64,000 nucleotides of DNA from Vittaforma corneae ATCC 50505 (GCF_000231115.1 NW_006889834.1:62001-126000); one strand, 5' to 3'; positions 39,361 to 51,404 are shown, numbered from the stretch's first letter. Notes: a model not told the origin generated them from the letters alone. Program-made: numbers and translations.

Positions 39361-39711
39361 ATGTCCTTAAACGAAACAGGGACGATCACAATATGCACAG
39401 GAATCGGCGTTCTCCTTCTTGGAACATTTTTGTTATTTGACAAAGCCCTTGTTATTGCTGGAAACCTTCTAGTGATTGCGGGATTTGCACAGATTCTTAG
39501 ATCAAGCACATTTTCTCTACTAAAGTTTGAAAAACTACAAGGAACTGCATTCTTTGTTTTAGGAGTTGCACTGCTAGTTCTAAAATATACACTATTTGGC
39601 GTGCTATTAGAAGCGGTTGGCCTCTTTATGATCTTTAAAAGCTCCTTGCCCAGTTTTAGTAACGTTTTCTATTCATTTCTAATTAGAAGACCGGGATCGT
39701 CGAGCAAATAA
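39361..39711 (+). CDS. GOT1: Vesicle transport protein Got1
   Basis: 116 residues with four hydrophobic segments and the Got1/Sft2 layout: a short polar N-terminus (MSLNETGTITICTGIGVLLLG), LLFDKALVIAGNLLVIAGFAQILR, then KLQGTAFFVLGVALLVLKYTLFG and LEAVGLFMIFKSS. Got1 acts in ER-to-Golgi and Golgi vesicle traffic. Yeast Got1 has 138 residues. Start: ATG 39361 is preceded by GCCCCTGTCAGC; the in-frame ATG at 39313 would add 16 residues not seen in the family. Confidence 0.85.
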   Translation: MSLNETGTITICTGIGVLLLGTFLLFDKALVIAGNLLVIAGFAQILRSSTFSLLKFEKLQGTAFFVLGVALLVLKYTLFGVLLEAVGLFMIFKSSLPSFSNVFYSFLIRRPGSSSK

Positions 39712-39852
39712 AAAACATTGATACAAGTACAACTTCCGCAGTTTTCGATACTCTTTAGATTTTAAGATTCAATTGTGAAACGGTTAGTGTACACAGGGGC
39801 AGGCAATCAGCATATCGACTTTTGTGTTTAAAATATGGTATTCCCAGCCCTT

Positions 39853-40929
39853 ATGCAGAGACTGAGCTCGGTAGTGAGAAATAAGGAAAACACATCAAAC
39901 GTCGAGGAAAACACCTCAACAAGATCCACGCCAAATAAAGCACCAGATATTCGTTTAGAAATCAACCAGGATGTTTTATTTCTTATTTCTAGGTTAGTAC
40001 AAGGATTTACAAGTAAGCGCAGAAATCATGAGACATCAAGTAATTCTCAGGATTTGCAAATAGCCACACCATACTTGTTTTCATACGATTTTGGCTTAAA
40101 TAAAAATATAAGAACGGCTACTGTTAAGGGCTCTTGTTTGGTCAAGCTAAAATGCTTTGAAGGATTGAAAATTAACAAACTCAAATTTGAAAAAATCTCT
40201 GCATTTGAAGTCGATAGACTGGAGAACTTCAATGTCACCCATTTAGTTCTCAAGGATACTAACATAAATATTGGCATTCTTAACAAGCTAATTTGTACTC
40301 TTTCACCACTGTCTCTCGATTTAATAAACGTCCAGTTAGTAGACAAAAAACACTCTCGCTATGAAATTGAACTGTACTCCATGATTTTCAAGTCAAAAAT
40401 ATGTTGTTTGGGCATTGAAAATAGCTTTATGCCAATAGACTACTTTTTTAAAATAGTCCACAAAAAGAGTATGAAGAAGTTTTATTATAAAAATCTTAAT
40501 TCAATGGTGAAATATTGTGCTTTGGGTCGATCGTTTTCATATTTTATGGTTAGAGAGATAGATTTATCTGGGGTCTTTGACCCTTCCTGGCTGTCCGTTG
40601 AGATCCTAAGTACAGATTACAACAGTGTAGTGCTCGATAATATTCAGCAAATTGGCTCAAGAATCAAATTTCAATGGCTTGAAAATTGCACAATAAGCAC
40701 TTCAATGGTTAAAAAATTTCCAAGACTTTCATCAATATACTTTAGCAAGTGTATATTTGAAGGAATAAGCTTTTATGAACTGATTAATAGCCAGAAACAT
40801 ACTTTGAAGTATATTTCCCTTGATAATACTGATCTGCCATTTGATGGAGTACAATATATTTCTCAGTGTATCAAGGAATGTAAGGTTGTATTTAATTCAA
40901 TTGCCATAAAAGAATATACGGCATTATAG
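39853..40929 (+). CDS. Leucine-rich-repeat-like protein, function unknown
   Basis: 358 residues. After a polar N-terminus (RNKENTSNVEENTSTRSTP) the protein shows irregular leucine-rich repeats, e.g. LKCFEGLKINKLKFEKISAF, LENFNVTHLVLKDTNINIGIL and TLKYISLDNTDLPFDGVQYI. Such LRR proteins are common in microsporidia, some secreted. This one has no signal peptide, so it is probably intracellular. Start: ATG 39853 is preceded by CCCAGCCCTT, preferred to 39835. Role unknown. Confidence 0.65.
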   Translation: MQRLSSVVRNKENTSNVEENTSTRSTPNKAPDIRLEINQDVLFLISRLVQGFTSKRRNHETSSNSQDLQIATPYLFSYDFGLNKNIRTATVKGSCLVKLKCFEGLKINKLKFEKISAFEVDRLENFNVTHLVLKDTNINIGILNKLICTLSPLSLDLINVQLVDKKHSRYEIELYSMIFKSKICCLGIENSFMPIDYFFKIVHKKSMKKFYYKNLNSMVKYCALGRSFSYFMVREIDLSGVFDPSWLSVEILSTDYNSVVLDNIQQIGSRIKFQWLENCTISTSMVKKFPRLSSIYFSKCIFEGISFYELINSQKHTLKYISLDNTDLPFDGVQYISQCIKECKVVFNSIAIKEYTAL

Positions 40930-41139
40930 CAGTTTTAGGCCTTTATAAAATAGTTTATTTTGTTGGCATGCAAAAGGTCGTTGCATTTTAACACTTCTGC
41001 TGTATTTAGAAAGTGGACATCTGTGAGCATGGCATGGGCTTTTAGCACCTTATGGCGATGGTTAGAATTGAGCTGCGGAAAATTACAAATCTCACAACTT
41101 CATCCATGCAGTTTTATAACACACCTTCTCTATTTTTTG

Positions 41140-41971
41140 ATGAAGCGAAGCAGGACCGATCTTGGAATTCCCATAGACTATCTCATTGAAACAGACAAGC
41201 ATCTGGTGGCGTGTGGGTACGTGTTTAGAGAAGACTCTAGATTTGGTGCATTATACTTTCTTAACAAAGACACACTTGATGTACTTTTCAACTAGAGAGA
41301 CATCGGGAACTTTACAGGCATTTTTCAACGATGGAATACTTTACACGGCGAACGCAGCAGATGTTTCTGCATTTATTGACTTTGATGTACTAGCTAAGCA
41401 TGATACATCGGTGATGAATACATGTATTTTTGTTGGTGCTAATGTATATATTGGTGATATTGGGGGCAGCATTGCCGTTTTTGACAAAAAGCTAAAGAAG
41501 AAGTCAGAAATACGTCTTTCAAACAGTCCAATATGGACCATTAAGGTCCTCGACAACACTTTGTATGCAGGTGATGAGGCAGGACATGTTTTTGTGTATG
41601 ACCTGCTGGAAAAAGCAGTTGTTATGATAGATGAAAAGCGATTAGGAATCATTGATATATTCAGATATGAGGAGCATGTTGCTGTGTCGTCGTATGATGA
41701 AAGCTTAATAATTTATGACTCCAAAAGCCTTAGAGTCATCAGCAGACATGATAAAATAGGCACTCTTTGGAAAATAGTACAAAAAGGCAACTTTATTATC
41801 TCGTCTTGTATTTACCAAGGACTTAAAATATTTGATTTACAGTTTAATGTATTGGAGACACTAGAAACAGAAGCTATTTGCTATGCCGTTTGCTGCACGG
41901 ACACAAAGCTCATTTGGGCACCATATTATTCTGGATGTATTGAGTGGGTCGAGTTTGATTGGAATGCATAG
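41140..41971 (+). CDS. WD40 protein, DPH7/Rrt2-like (single frameshift)
   Basis: About 276 residues if read across one frame change. The N-terminal part (IPIDYLIETDKHLVACGYVF, FGALYFLNKDTLDVL) resembles the first blade of Dph7, the diphthine methylesterase of diphthamide synthesis on EF-2 (compare IILVGTYDL). WD-like blades follow: FVGANVYIGDIGGSIAVFD, NTLYAGDEAGHVFVYDLLEKA, VAVSSYDESLIIYDSKSL and IWKIV-type segments. The first frame stops at 41293-41295. One T fewer in TTTT at 41285-41288 joins it to the frame continuing STRETSGTLQAFF. The initiator is uncertain; an ATG at 41106 in another frame is also possible. Dph7 is a suggestion; another small WD40 protein is possible. Confidence 0.45.
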
Positions 41972-42316
41972 AAGATAAAACAAACCTTGAAGCTAGCTGT
42001 GGTCGATTATCTAATGTAGGGTAAATATATCAATATGCGGTATTTTCTAAATACAGGCTTTAAATGAGCTAGTTAGCAGGTTTATGAGATCAATCTCAAT
42101 ATCTTGCAGATTGCATCACAGTTAATTATATTCACCCCCATTATTGGATCTAACAGTGCGATTGGACCAGGCTTTTAAAATTTTTACAGAAGCACATTGA
42201 CTTCAACTTTGAAGATGCTTTTTGATTGGTCAAATATTGATGGAAGATATGTGACTTCGATTGGTATATTTGGCCGTATAAAATGTATTCATACAAAAGG
42301 AGGCGTAAGGATCTAC
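41972..42316. other. Intergenic, 345 bp, start of the next gene unclear
   Basis: Spacer between the WD40 protein and the small membrane protein. An in-frame ATG at 42197 would extend the latter by 40 residues, but these look unlike a protein of this type and no C-run lies close by. No RNA gene recognised. Confidence 0.4.
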
Positions 42317-42622
42317 ATGGCAGCAGAACAAGCAAACGACTCTGCACTCCAAAAAGACAATAGATCATACTCAGCAAGCTATCTTTCATTCAACCTGGCA
42401 TGCATTCTTTTTACGGTTCTGTTGTGTGAGCTGTGGAATGAAGATCCTATATTTGAACTACAGCCATTCAGGTTGCTATTAACATTTATATTTGCTGCCA
42501 TACCGCTCGTCAGCGGAATACCTGTACTAAAAAGTGTCTCACAACCAATTAACGCTTGTTCATCCATAGCTACCATTATTATGTGTCTTTTGCTAATATA
42601 TGGCAGCCTGCATGATAAGTAA
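42317..42622 (+). CDS. Small membrane protein, three predicted transmembrane helices
   Basis: 101 residues from MAAEQANDS, with three hydrophobic segments (YLSFNLACILFTVLLCELW, PFRLLLTFIFAAIPLVSGI, SSIATIIMCLLLIYGSL) and a short charged C-terminus LHDK. No family recognised; size and topology are like small ER membrane complex or GPI/oligosaccharyltransferase accessory subunits. The frame is also open from an ATG at 42197, so the start is uncertain. Confidence 0.6.
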   Translation: MAAEQANDSALQKDNRSYSASYLSFNLACILFTVLLCELWNEDPIFELQPFRLLLTFIFAAIPLVSGIPVLKSVSQPINACSSIATIIMCLLLIYGSLHDK

Positions 42623-42701
42623 ATATGTGTCCAGGATAAAAGTCTTTTAAAAATTTTATACTTGATATTAAAGTAGAGTTATTCTTGGCTTTATAAATTT
42701 A

Positions 42702-43232
42702 TTAAGAGCTTTCGTTATATAAGTCTTCTAGTTTACAGTACACCAGTGCATCTTTAAGATTATCAAGTTCTAAAACATCCCTAAGCGAGATATTAAATTC
42801 AATGCCAGTTGATATTTTGCCTGAAATCGCTGCTGCCACTTTAAATCTCAGTCTTTTTTGTTGATAATACAAATTTAATTTTTTAATTTTTAAAGCTATT
42901 TCCAGTATTTCTTCATTTTGCAGATTCTTCTCAAAGAGCACCTCTGGTGCATCGTGATATTCAACACCAAGGACGGCCATCCCTCTCTTAATAAGTGTTT
43001 TTTTCTCCATGTTCACCATGTAGTCTATGATGTATTCTTTCTCTCTTTCTACGTGCTTCAAGGGCATTCTGAAGCTAACTTTAGTGGGCTGCATCCTTTG
43101 CAAAGCTGTAAGTCTTACCTTCTTCTCTTGCATGTTTATTGAGTTCCTGTGGTAATCCGTGCAGTATGCATATGGATTTTCGTTGTTTAAATAAGCCAGT
43201 GGGATAGTTTCATCATACCCTTTATCATTCAT
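42702..43232 (-). CDS. Unrecognised protein
   Basis: 176 residues, no signal peptide or membrane segment. The N-terminal 45 residues are polar (MNDKGYDETIPLAYLNNENP). The middle is basic and helical (MPLKHVEREKEYIIDYMVNM, EEILEIALKIKKLNLYYQQK), and the C-terminus is acidic (LEDLYNESS). A start signature (ACCCTAA, then ATG) supports a real gene. It is encoded near TAF1 and SEN1 but on its own promoter. No function is proposed. Confidence 0.7.
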   Translation of the reverse strand: MNDKGYDETIPLAYLNNENPYAYCTDYHRNSINMQEKKVRLTALQRMQPTKVSFRMPLKHVEREKEYIIDYMVNMEKKTLIKRGMAVLGVEYHDAPEVLFEKNLQNEEILEIALKIKKLNLYYQQKRLRFKVAAAISGKISTGIEFNISLRDVLELDNLKDALVYCKLEDLYNESS

Positions 43233-43451
43233 TTAGGGTTAAAAAATTCAACACAGAGGAAAAAAGTGAGTTAGAAAGAAAATATACAAAAAGAGATCTT
43301 GATAAAATTAAACTAAATATTATATAATATAAGCGCCAAGCCGCATTTAAAGTAAAATAAACAGCACAAAATGCCTGCATCGACTGCTACTTTGCAACGC
43401 GGCAGAGCTGTATTCAAAGAACAATAATCAATTTTTATTCATCGCTGCTGA

Positions 43452-46018
43452 TCAGACGACATACTTCTCTTCTTGAACCTGTGCTTCAAGCTCTTTAATC
43501 TCAGACAGGTTGTTCTGATAGTAGTCCTGTGCTTGATTGCAAATATCATCAGCTATTTCCGTCAATGAGTGAGTAGGTCCATTATATAGCTTGCAGTTCT
43601 CTTTCATCAATATTAGATCACCAAGAAACTCTTCGTATTTCGAGTACACTCCATTCCTTGCTTTAGTTTTGATAGTTCCAAGATCGATGGGTGCTTTTAC
43701 AACTGCTGTGTAGTTTGGAAACTTTTTCAGGGAAACAGGCCGGTGAAAGGCGTTTGAAAATGGCATCGACATAAAAACAGAAACAAGCTTTGCGAGTTTT
43801 TCCTGAAATACCAAAGACGCTTTCTTCTCCTCAATCCTCCTTTTAGGCGTTTTTATTGATCCAACATAGTTTGGACAGCTCTTGTTTGTCTTCATATGGC
43901 CAGGCTGTCCGCAACTTGAACAGGTAAAAGTGGTCTTCTTGTCTTCAACTTTAATACTTTTTCTTGCTTTTAAATACGCCTTTATGACCCTTCCATCATA
44001 TATCTTTTCAGTTTTTACAACAAGAGTGCCATTTTCATCAACCGTTCTTTTAATTGTAAGATAAGCCGCTGTTTCAGTGGCAGTTGTTTCACTGGGAATC
44101 TCAAAAGTAAGTCTTTTTGATGTTTCTGTATACTCTACCATTTCCGAAGATCTTAGCATTTCAATATGCTTGTTCCAGATAGATGCTGCTCTTTCTTTGT
44201 ATGTTGCCTGATGTTCAGCAATGATCTTGCGGTTCTCCGACTCATTACCTTTCTTCAGCCTAATCTTTCTAAAGCTAAATGCTTCTCCCGTGCCTGATGG
44301 ATCTGCAGGACCGGATAGTTCAAGTAGACCCTTGCCTGCTGCCGCATTTACAAAGTTTCTGGAGAGATACCAATTTGGTGAGTATGCTTCGTAGTCTTCC
44401 TCTTCCTCTTCTTCCAAACATTTATATCCCAGATCATCCATCCGCCTTTCGGCAGAAAGCATGCTTTCATACTGGCATATATTTTCGGGTGTAACCAGTT
44501 TTCTAAGGTCTTCCTCTCCTATAATAGAAAACGAGTCTTTAAGAGTCCATAGATTATCTTCCCCTTTTTTACACAGTCGCTGTACTCTTTAAGCCATTTT
44601 CTCTTGCTACCTTCTGAAAAGTATGGAAACATCAGATCCAGCTGTTGCATTTGCAGATCTTTGCCTTTTGAAAATATACGATATGCTGCAACCTTCAGCC
44701 GATCCTTACAGAATTGATTTAATCTTCGAGAGTGTGGCGCATACACTTCCTCTTTGGGAAATTCCTGGCCAACCAGATAGATATTATCAATGGGTCGCAT
44801 AACGATTCTATCATCGTCAATAATGCACAGAAAGTCCGATGATTTGTGTGGTGCAATGGGTGCGATAAAAAGATTATTGGCAAGAGTAGGCACATAGGTT
44901 CCTGGCTTAATATTCCCAAACCCATAGAATGGTGCCTCATCTTCTACTTCAAGAACAGTGCATCCATCAATGGTGGGCTCATCAATCGAGTCCATCTTTC
45001 TGTAGTATGTACTCATTAAGCTAACCATGCCTGGATTTACGACAAAAAATGGAAACTCTTCGAAATATTCGAATATTTTGAATGGCGTGGAATCTGAAAG
45101 AGATAGCTCGTGTGCCTTTTTAATAATATTGCCTGCAAACTTGGATGATGATGGCCCCTTAAAGGAAAGCGCACTCTTAATACATATCGGGGGACGGTGA
45201 AAGTTTCTCAATTCTTCTTTCGTATGGTTGGTTTTATAGAATCTGGGATCTAATCTGAGCGCAGGCAGTGAGTGCTGAACACCAAATGTACCCAAGGATA
45301 CCTTGCTCTTTGATTCAGAAACATAATATTTATCATTGCTGATATTATACTTGTTTTTAAGGGGCTTATCAAGCGATCCTATTTTATGTGACTTCTTTTT
45401 TATTTTTGCTTTCTTTTCTTCAATTTTCTCAAAAATGAGGTTGGGATCATCAATATATAGGGTGAGATAAGGCTTTTGCACTGGCATCTCATTAGGATCG
45501 ATAGTTATGTGCTTTTCCCATCCGCTTTCTAGCAATTCATTAACATATTCCTTGGTTGAGATTGAAGTTTCTTCTGATTTGTTAAATACATCATCTTCCC
45601 AATCGATTACCTCAATAGGCATAACATCAGCCGGTTTTAGGCTTCCAAATGCATTTTCATATTGATTTTTAATTTCATTTTCTAGCTGTTTCTTTTTCAG
45701 AAATTCACGAATCCCTATATGTCTTGAGGAACTAGAAAGGGACTGGATGGTTGATGTTCCGGATTTTGTTATCGAAACAGTGTTTCTAAAGCGATGGCCA
45801 TCGTCTATTTCAGATCCTATTGGGTCGTGCGGGCTCTTCCTAGTTCTTAGTTTCTTAAGCTTGTACTCATAGGGAATTTCCTTTACCAGAAAGTTTAGAA
45901 AGTTAATCTCTGATGTTTTGTTTGTTTCTACAAATTCTTTATTGCCGTGTGTGTAGTATTTCTCAAGAATGGTATCATTTTCATTAAGCTCGTCTGGCTC
46001 TCTGTGGTATCTATCCAT
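43452..46018 (-). CDS. TAF1: TFIID subunit TAF1 with zinc knuckle and bromodomain (single frameshift)
   Basis: About 855 residues if read across one frame change. The DUF3591/TAF1 core (residues about 270-520) contains RNFHRPPICIKSALSFKG, FKIFEYFEEFPFFVVNPGMVSL, YGFGNIKPGTYVPTLANNLF, SSDFLCIIDDDRIVMRPIDN and then KGEDNLWTLKDSF, VTPENICQYESM (compare GEDSGYWVLKP, VTPEQVCAYESM of TAF1). A CCHC zinc knuckle (CSSCGQPGHMKTNKSC) and a single bromodomain (VFMSMPFSNAFHRPVSLKKF, NYTAVVKAPIDLGTIK, CKLYNGPTHSL) follow. Near 44565-44570 (plus-strand T6) the frame shifts by one missing base; the first frame stops at 44519-44521. TAF1 is the TFIID scaffold. Yeast Taf1 lacks bromodomains. GCCCAC precedes the ATG. 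Confidence 0.85.
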
Positions 46019-46199
46019 GTGGGCTGATTACAAGGCCGACAAGATCAAATAAGAGAAAAAGCCAAAATGCATTTAGAAATTATTTATTATACAGCTTAGT
46101 GCATACTTACGTCTGCCATTTCAATTCTTTCAAACACAAAGTGCCTTTTGATATTTATGTGATATTTACAGTTCAAGCCTGTCTAGTGGATTGACCCCT

Positions 46200-46958
46200 C
46201 TATTTAAAATACTGTAGATCAGTGTCTTTTTCTTCATCAGTCATGTCGTCAATTATGTCCGGATAGTTCATCTCGTCGCTATCAAACTGATCTGGAAATC
46301 CAAAAGCATTGAAAAATTCATAAATTCTATCAAGATACTCTCTGATCATGTCAGCCTCCAACTCATTGGGCTTAATGTTCTTCTTTAGCACGTTTAATCT
46401 TTTTTGTAATTCTTCCAGTTTGCTGTTAATCAGATCAAATGCGTAAAAATATGCTGAATATCTGGCACGTTTGGGGATAACATTCAGTATTATAGATCTG
46501 CGTTTATTGTTTCTCTCAACTTGGCGTTTGTATTCTTTCAATGCGTCCTTAAACATCGAGGTCCTATAGCTTTCAAGAATACGGTTTTTCTCATAAAATG
46601 GAGGTACGAACTCAAGCGACTCTATTGGTTTTATGGGCTCTAATGATGTGCCAAATTGGACATCTTCAATTTCAACGTTATCATCAAACTGATATGAGCT
46701 TAAAAGCTTTTCATTCAGACATCCCGACCATTTTGCGTATATTTCTTTTTTAAAATCAAAATTTTTAACTTCTGACATCTTTTTAAACTCCTCAAAATTT
46801 TTCTTTTTTAAAAGTTCGTAGAATGGTTCAATGAATGCCATGAAGTCTTGATGGGTGAATGACTGCTTTGACTGCTTTGGCTGCTTTTTGGATGGCACTT
46901 GTCTGACACTTTGATATCTCGGCAGACTTCTTCTAGGAGTGTGTGAATTGGAGCTCAT
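46200..46958 (-). CDS. Unrecognised helical protein
   Basis: 252 residues. A basic, Gln/Ser-rich N-terminus (residues 1-35) leads into helical sequence (MAFIEPFYELLKKKNFEEFKKM), a Pro-containing middle (SLEPIKPIESLEFVPPFYEK) and a coiled-coil-like segment (LINSKLEELQKRLNVLKKN), ending acidic. No known domain is recognised. The ATG follows TCCCACGAA. It diverges from SEN1. A role in chromatin or kinetochore would be speculation. Confidence 0.7.
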   Translation of the reverse strand: MSSNSHTPRRSLPRYQSVRQVPSKKQPKQSKQSFTHQDFMAFIEPFYELLKKKNFEEFKKMSEVKNFDFKKEIYAKWSGCLNEKLLSSYQFDDNVEIEDVQFGTSLEPIKPIESLEFVPPFYEKNRILESYRTSMFKDALKEYKRQVERNNKRRSIILNVIPKRARYSAYFYAFDLINSKLEELQKRLNVLKKNIKPNELEADMIREYLDRIYEFFNAFGFPDQFDSDEMNYPDIIDDMTDEEKDTDLQYFK

Positions 46959-47329
46959 TTCGTGGGATGGAAAATTTTATCATGTAAGAGAAGAATATTA
47001 AATACACATTGTATGCAATGATGTACAAGCCATTTGATGGCCACTTATTTAATTCCTAAGCTGCTGCAGCACAGAAAGCCAAATGCACACTAATTGCCGA
47101 ATAGGTTTTATGATATTTTCGTCAGGCTGCATACTTTAACACACAATGCCTAACAAACCTCCGAGTTGGCTTTGAACTAAAACATGTTGTCTTTTCCTAT
47201 TATGGCATAGATCTACTAACTCTATGGCTGGATTCGCTGGCTTTAAGCGGTATTCTGTAACAACAGATTATGTTTCGGTTGCTATTCCAAAGGTATCTTT
47301 CTTCAATGCCTAGCCATTGTAGGCCCTCC
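46959..47329. other. Intergenic, 371 bp, divergent promoter region
   Basis: Shared upstream region of the 252-residue orphan and SEN1. It contains C-runs next to both ATGs (CCCACGAA and GGCCCTCC) and AT-rich stretches. No RNA or additional coding region was recognised. Confidence 0.45.
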
Positions 47330-50300
47330 ATGAACCATTTTTTCTGTGAATTTCCAGAAAAGGCAAAAGATCGAATTAAAAAAATCTATCAATTATACAA
47401 CAGGAATCCTTCAGAATCAGTGCGGCTGGTAGATAAAACTGTTTCGAGCTGCAAAAAATGCCTCGAGGTTTATTTAAACTGCAGTCCTGAGTGGTGGTTC
47501 GAAAAGAAACGAGTCTGTACCAACTTCTGTCCAGAAAAGCTTTATCATTGGGAATTACTATCTGATGAAGATATATTTTACGAATATAAAGCCTGCATGG
47601 GCTGTCGGACTGCATATTTTGGATTTAAGAGCATTGTTTTTCTGATTAAAGATAAGACAAGAAGCAATGAAAGTTGGAGCAAAGTACAATTAGAAAGTGT
47701 TGAGTTAACAAGCAAAGAGATTAAGTTCCTGCTGGATGGTAGATTGAAAAAGGATGTGTGTTTTTTCAAAGCTTTAAATCTACTATTTTCCAAAGTCCCA
47801 GCATCGTATAGGGACCAGATTAAAAGCATACTTTTTGAAACGTATAAGAATGATAAAGAAATGAGCAAGGACATTACAGACTTGAGAATTGAAGCATTGA
47901 ATTGTCTGGGCCAATTTATTGAAAAATACACCATTGAGCCGACAGAAGTGGGAATGGTCTATGAAGACTTACTCGGTAGCAAACGCATAGATCTATTAAT
48001 CAAGCATTACTCTGTCTTTGAAAATCTCAATTTTAATATTAGTGAAATTTTTCAAAAAACTTCAACTTTTGATCTCACAACATTTAGTTTTATAGTTAGC
48101 CATATTGAAAAAATCGACATTACATATTCCATTCTTAATGGAGTGCTGAAATACATGTTGAAATCGTATCAAACAAAATGTGCCTTTGACACTAGAAATA
48201 TCGATTTGCTGTTTCATAAGATTGTAATGTTTCTTGTCAAAAACTCGGAATATAGAACTAATGGGCTGATAAATAAGCTCGCCTTGGCCAATTTTGCTCA
48301 GTTCAAGGATGGAGCGTATTGGCTGCTATATCTGAATCTTCTTTTCAGTATTCCAATAACAAAAGTTTCATTATCACATCCAAAAGGCCTATTACTTTTT
48401 CAACTAACGGACAAAAAAATCCGAGAACTTGTGCTAGCTGATCCAAATGCTGTCTCCGAATTCATTAGCGAGATCAACGAGTTCAAGCCGTTTGTTGATT
48501 CCTTTGAGAGTATTGGTATTGAGATTTCAAAAAGGTTAAAATTTGATTTTTCAACGGCAGTTCAGTTTACAAACACGTTTGGAAATAATCAAGCCATGCT
48601 TGATAATATCATTGAAAATTTAACTTTCCAAAGTCCTAATATTGATATTCTATCCGAATCTGCTAGGTTTTCATGCTCAGAGTTTCTAAGCTTACTCAAA
48701 CAAAGAATGAAACTTAATAACACTGGCAGAGGAGATCCAGATTCTATAATGCATATCCATGCGGGTCTTTCTGGAAACCCGAGTGGCAATGCTAGGCTGC
48801 TGACTACAGTGCCAGACTCAAAAGCATGTTTTGATGAGTTAAAGAGCAGCATTGAGGTAGATGATATTAATATCAGGGATGCACAAGTTAGGAGCAAAAA
48901 AAGGATACCCAAAAATCATAATAAAACCAAGCACGCACAGTAAAAGCCAGCAATTTAAAGAATTTGTGCTCAATGATTCGGACCCATTAGTCAGCACTAG
49001 AGTGGAGACTAATATATTTGTTGAAGTTAAGAGAAGAAATAGTCTGCCTGTAAATAGAGAACCAAAAGACAAACTTAAAAAACATGCAGCACAAATCAAT
49101 CAGGACAATGCTGATAAAGAGGTAATAGTGTCCATGGATGGATATAAGAACATGCGTAATATATCTAACGCTGGGAATATAATCACAGTAGAGCCTGCTG
49201 CACAAACATTAGCTATAGACCATATAAGACCCAAACAACTATCACAAGCAGATGAAAAGACTCAAACCAATAAAAAGTTGGTATCTTCTATGGTTTCTCA
49301 GATTGCGCAAAGATCTAACACAGTTTTTTTCTCACAACAGACAGCTCGGAAACCTGTTGATATTGATTCACAAGACGCCTTTTTTGAATATGTTCTTAAT
49401 CCTTTCAGGCCACCAATTTCTGTTGATTTTGTCAAAATTCCAACGTGTTTTGACTCGTTTCGGCAATATTTCGATGTTTTCAATCCGTTGCAAATCAATG
49501 AGACCATTTCGAGCATTAAGAGCGCCTTGCTTGAGAACTCAAAATATTTTGAATGTGCAATTCACGATTTTGATAGAGTTTTGAGAATCCGGGCTGTTAA
49601 TTTTCAATTTGATGTTTATGATTTGCTATACTTTTCACAACATAAAACACAGTTCAGCTTTTCGTATAGACTGGATGATGAAGCTAAAGATGGATCATTT
49701 GTGGGAATTGTAACAGATATTAATGCTTGTCATAGCTCTGATGGTTCCCACCACACTAGCATAGTAGAAATCAAAGTATCAACAACCACAGCGATATCTA
49801 AAGCTAGCTACCAATCCTCTAATGGCAATCAACCTAGTAGCCTATTATTCAACACCAGTGGTGCATTATATTACAGATATTGTGGTAACATTACATCGAA
49901 TCTTAGAGAATATACTGCCTTGAGAGTTGTTAAGGAATCTGGCGTTCTAAAATACATTTTAAGACCGTCATTTATGAAAGATTTTCAGGAAAGCACCATC
50001 TTTTGGGACGATAAAAAACTTGGCTTTGCCAAAAATCTGTCAAACTTAAAGTATTGCTCGAGTTTAACACAGAATGGTAGTCAAGTTGTTCTTCAGAATC
50101 TTCTTGTGGCTGCTCATGGCCTGAACTTATCACAGGCCGAAGCTGTATCCAAATGTTTCTTTTCTCGTGAAAAATTCTTCCTAATACAGGGACCGCCAGG
50201 TACTGGAAAAACAACAACAATTATATCGATTATATCCACATTCCTGCTGATTCCACAGACAAACCTATCTAGATCCACAGTTTTGAATATTGATCAAATT

Positions 50301-51404
50301 AACGACCATATTTCATCCTTGAAGATTCTAATTTGCGCGCCTTCAAATACAGCCATTGATGTAGTTGTTACTCGGCTTGCCAGCGGGATAAAAAATTTTC
50401 GTGGTGGAGTTACACACGTATCTTTCCTGCGTGTTGGTGCCAGCACCAATCCAGATGTGCACAAGTATACTCTTGAGTACCTGGTAAACCGTTGCGCTTC
50501 GCAGCCTAGATCCGGGCACAGACACAGTCTTGTTTCTACTGCATCTGTTATTTGTGCAACATTAAGTTCGTCGGTTTCAGATTCAATATGTTTGAGCAAA
50601 TTTGATTTAATTATCATTGATGAAGCCTGCCAGGCAACTGAACTTAGCACTATTATTCCATTCAAATACAATCCAAACAAGGTCATAATGATTGGAGATC
50701 CCAACCAGCTTCCGCCTACCGTTATTTCGGATCAAAGTCAACTGCAAGTTTCACTCTTTGAAAGACTGCTTTCACATCATCAACCGGTAATGCTTGATGT
50801 GCAGTACAGAATGCATCCTGACATATGCAAGCTTTCTTCATTATTTTTTTATGATAATAGAATCGAAACATTCGCAGATATTGCACAGCTCAGGCGGAAA
50901 TCCGGATATGGAGACATCTATGGCTTCAGACCTTTGAATTTTATTGATATTTTGGTAAAGCAAGAAAAAATAGATGATTTCAAAAGCTATTATAATCCTG
51001 TCGAATGTAGCATTTGTTATAGAATCTCTAAAGAGCTGTTCAGAAGGTATGGAAATACGTTGAAAATCGCTGTTTTAACACCATACAAGGGCCAGGCTAA
51101 CATGCTAATGAAAAACCGGAACTATGAGAAGATGGGCATTGAAATCAACACGATTGATGGATTTCAGGGCAAGGAATGTGATGTGGTCATCCTCTCTACT
51201 GTTAGACGATTCGGACTTGGATTTACATGTGATTTTAGAAGGATTAATGTCGCGATGACACGTTCAAGAGTATGCCTAATATTACTGGGCAATAAAAAGT
51301 GTCTTTCGCAAAGTTCTGTATGGAGTGGCATAATAGACTACATAACACAGCAGGGCCAGTATTTCACATCAAAAAGCTTGGAGTTATTTTTATCAACGCT
51401 ATAG
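47330..51404 (+). CDS. SEN1: SEN1/senataxin-type superfamily 1 helicase (single frameshift)
   Basis: About 1357 residues if read across one frame change; yeast Sen1 has 2231. The N-terminal half is helical, with cysteine pairs (SCKKC near residue 41, CMGC near 88). The C-terminal third holds the SF1B helicase motifs: GPPGTGKTTTIISI (I), IIDEACQATE (II), MIGDPNQLPPTV (III), LDVQYRMHP (IV), NTIDGFQGKECDVVILSTVR (V) and RRINVAMTRSR (VI). Sen1 unwinds RNA:DNA hybrids and terminates Pol II transcription. The first frame ends at 48941-48943. Removing one A from A7 at 48896-48902 joins it (SKKGYPKIIIKPSTHS). Start: ATG 47330 follows GGCCCTCC, preferred to 47270. Confidence 0.85.

Noticed and set aside
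41106..41190. Alternative start MQFYNTPSLFFDEAKQD for the WD40 protein
   Set aside because: It looks protein-like but needs a second frame change within 80 bases; the in-frame ATG at 41140 is simpler.
42302..42330. Intron donor-like GTAAGG before the small membrane protein
   Set aside because: No branch point or acceptor of microsporidian type was found downstream.
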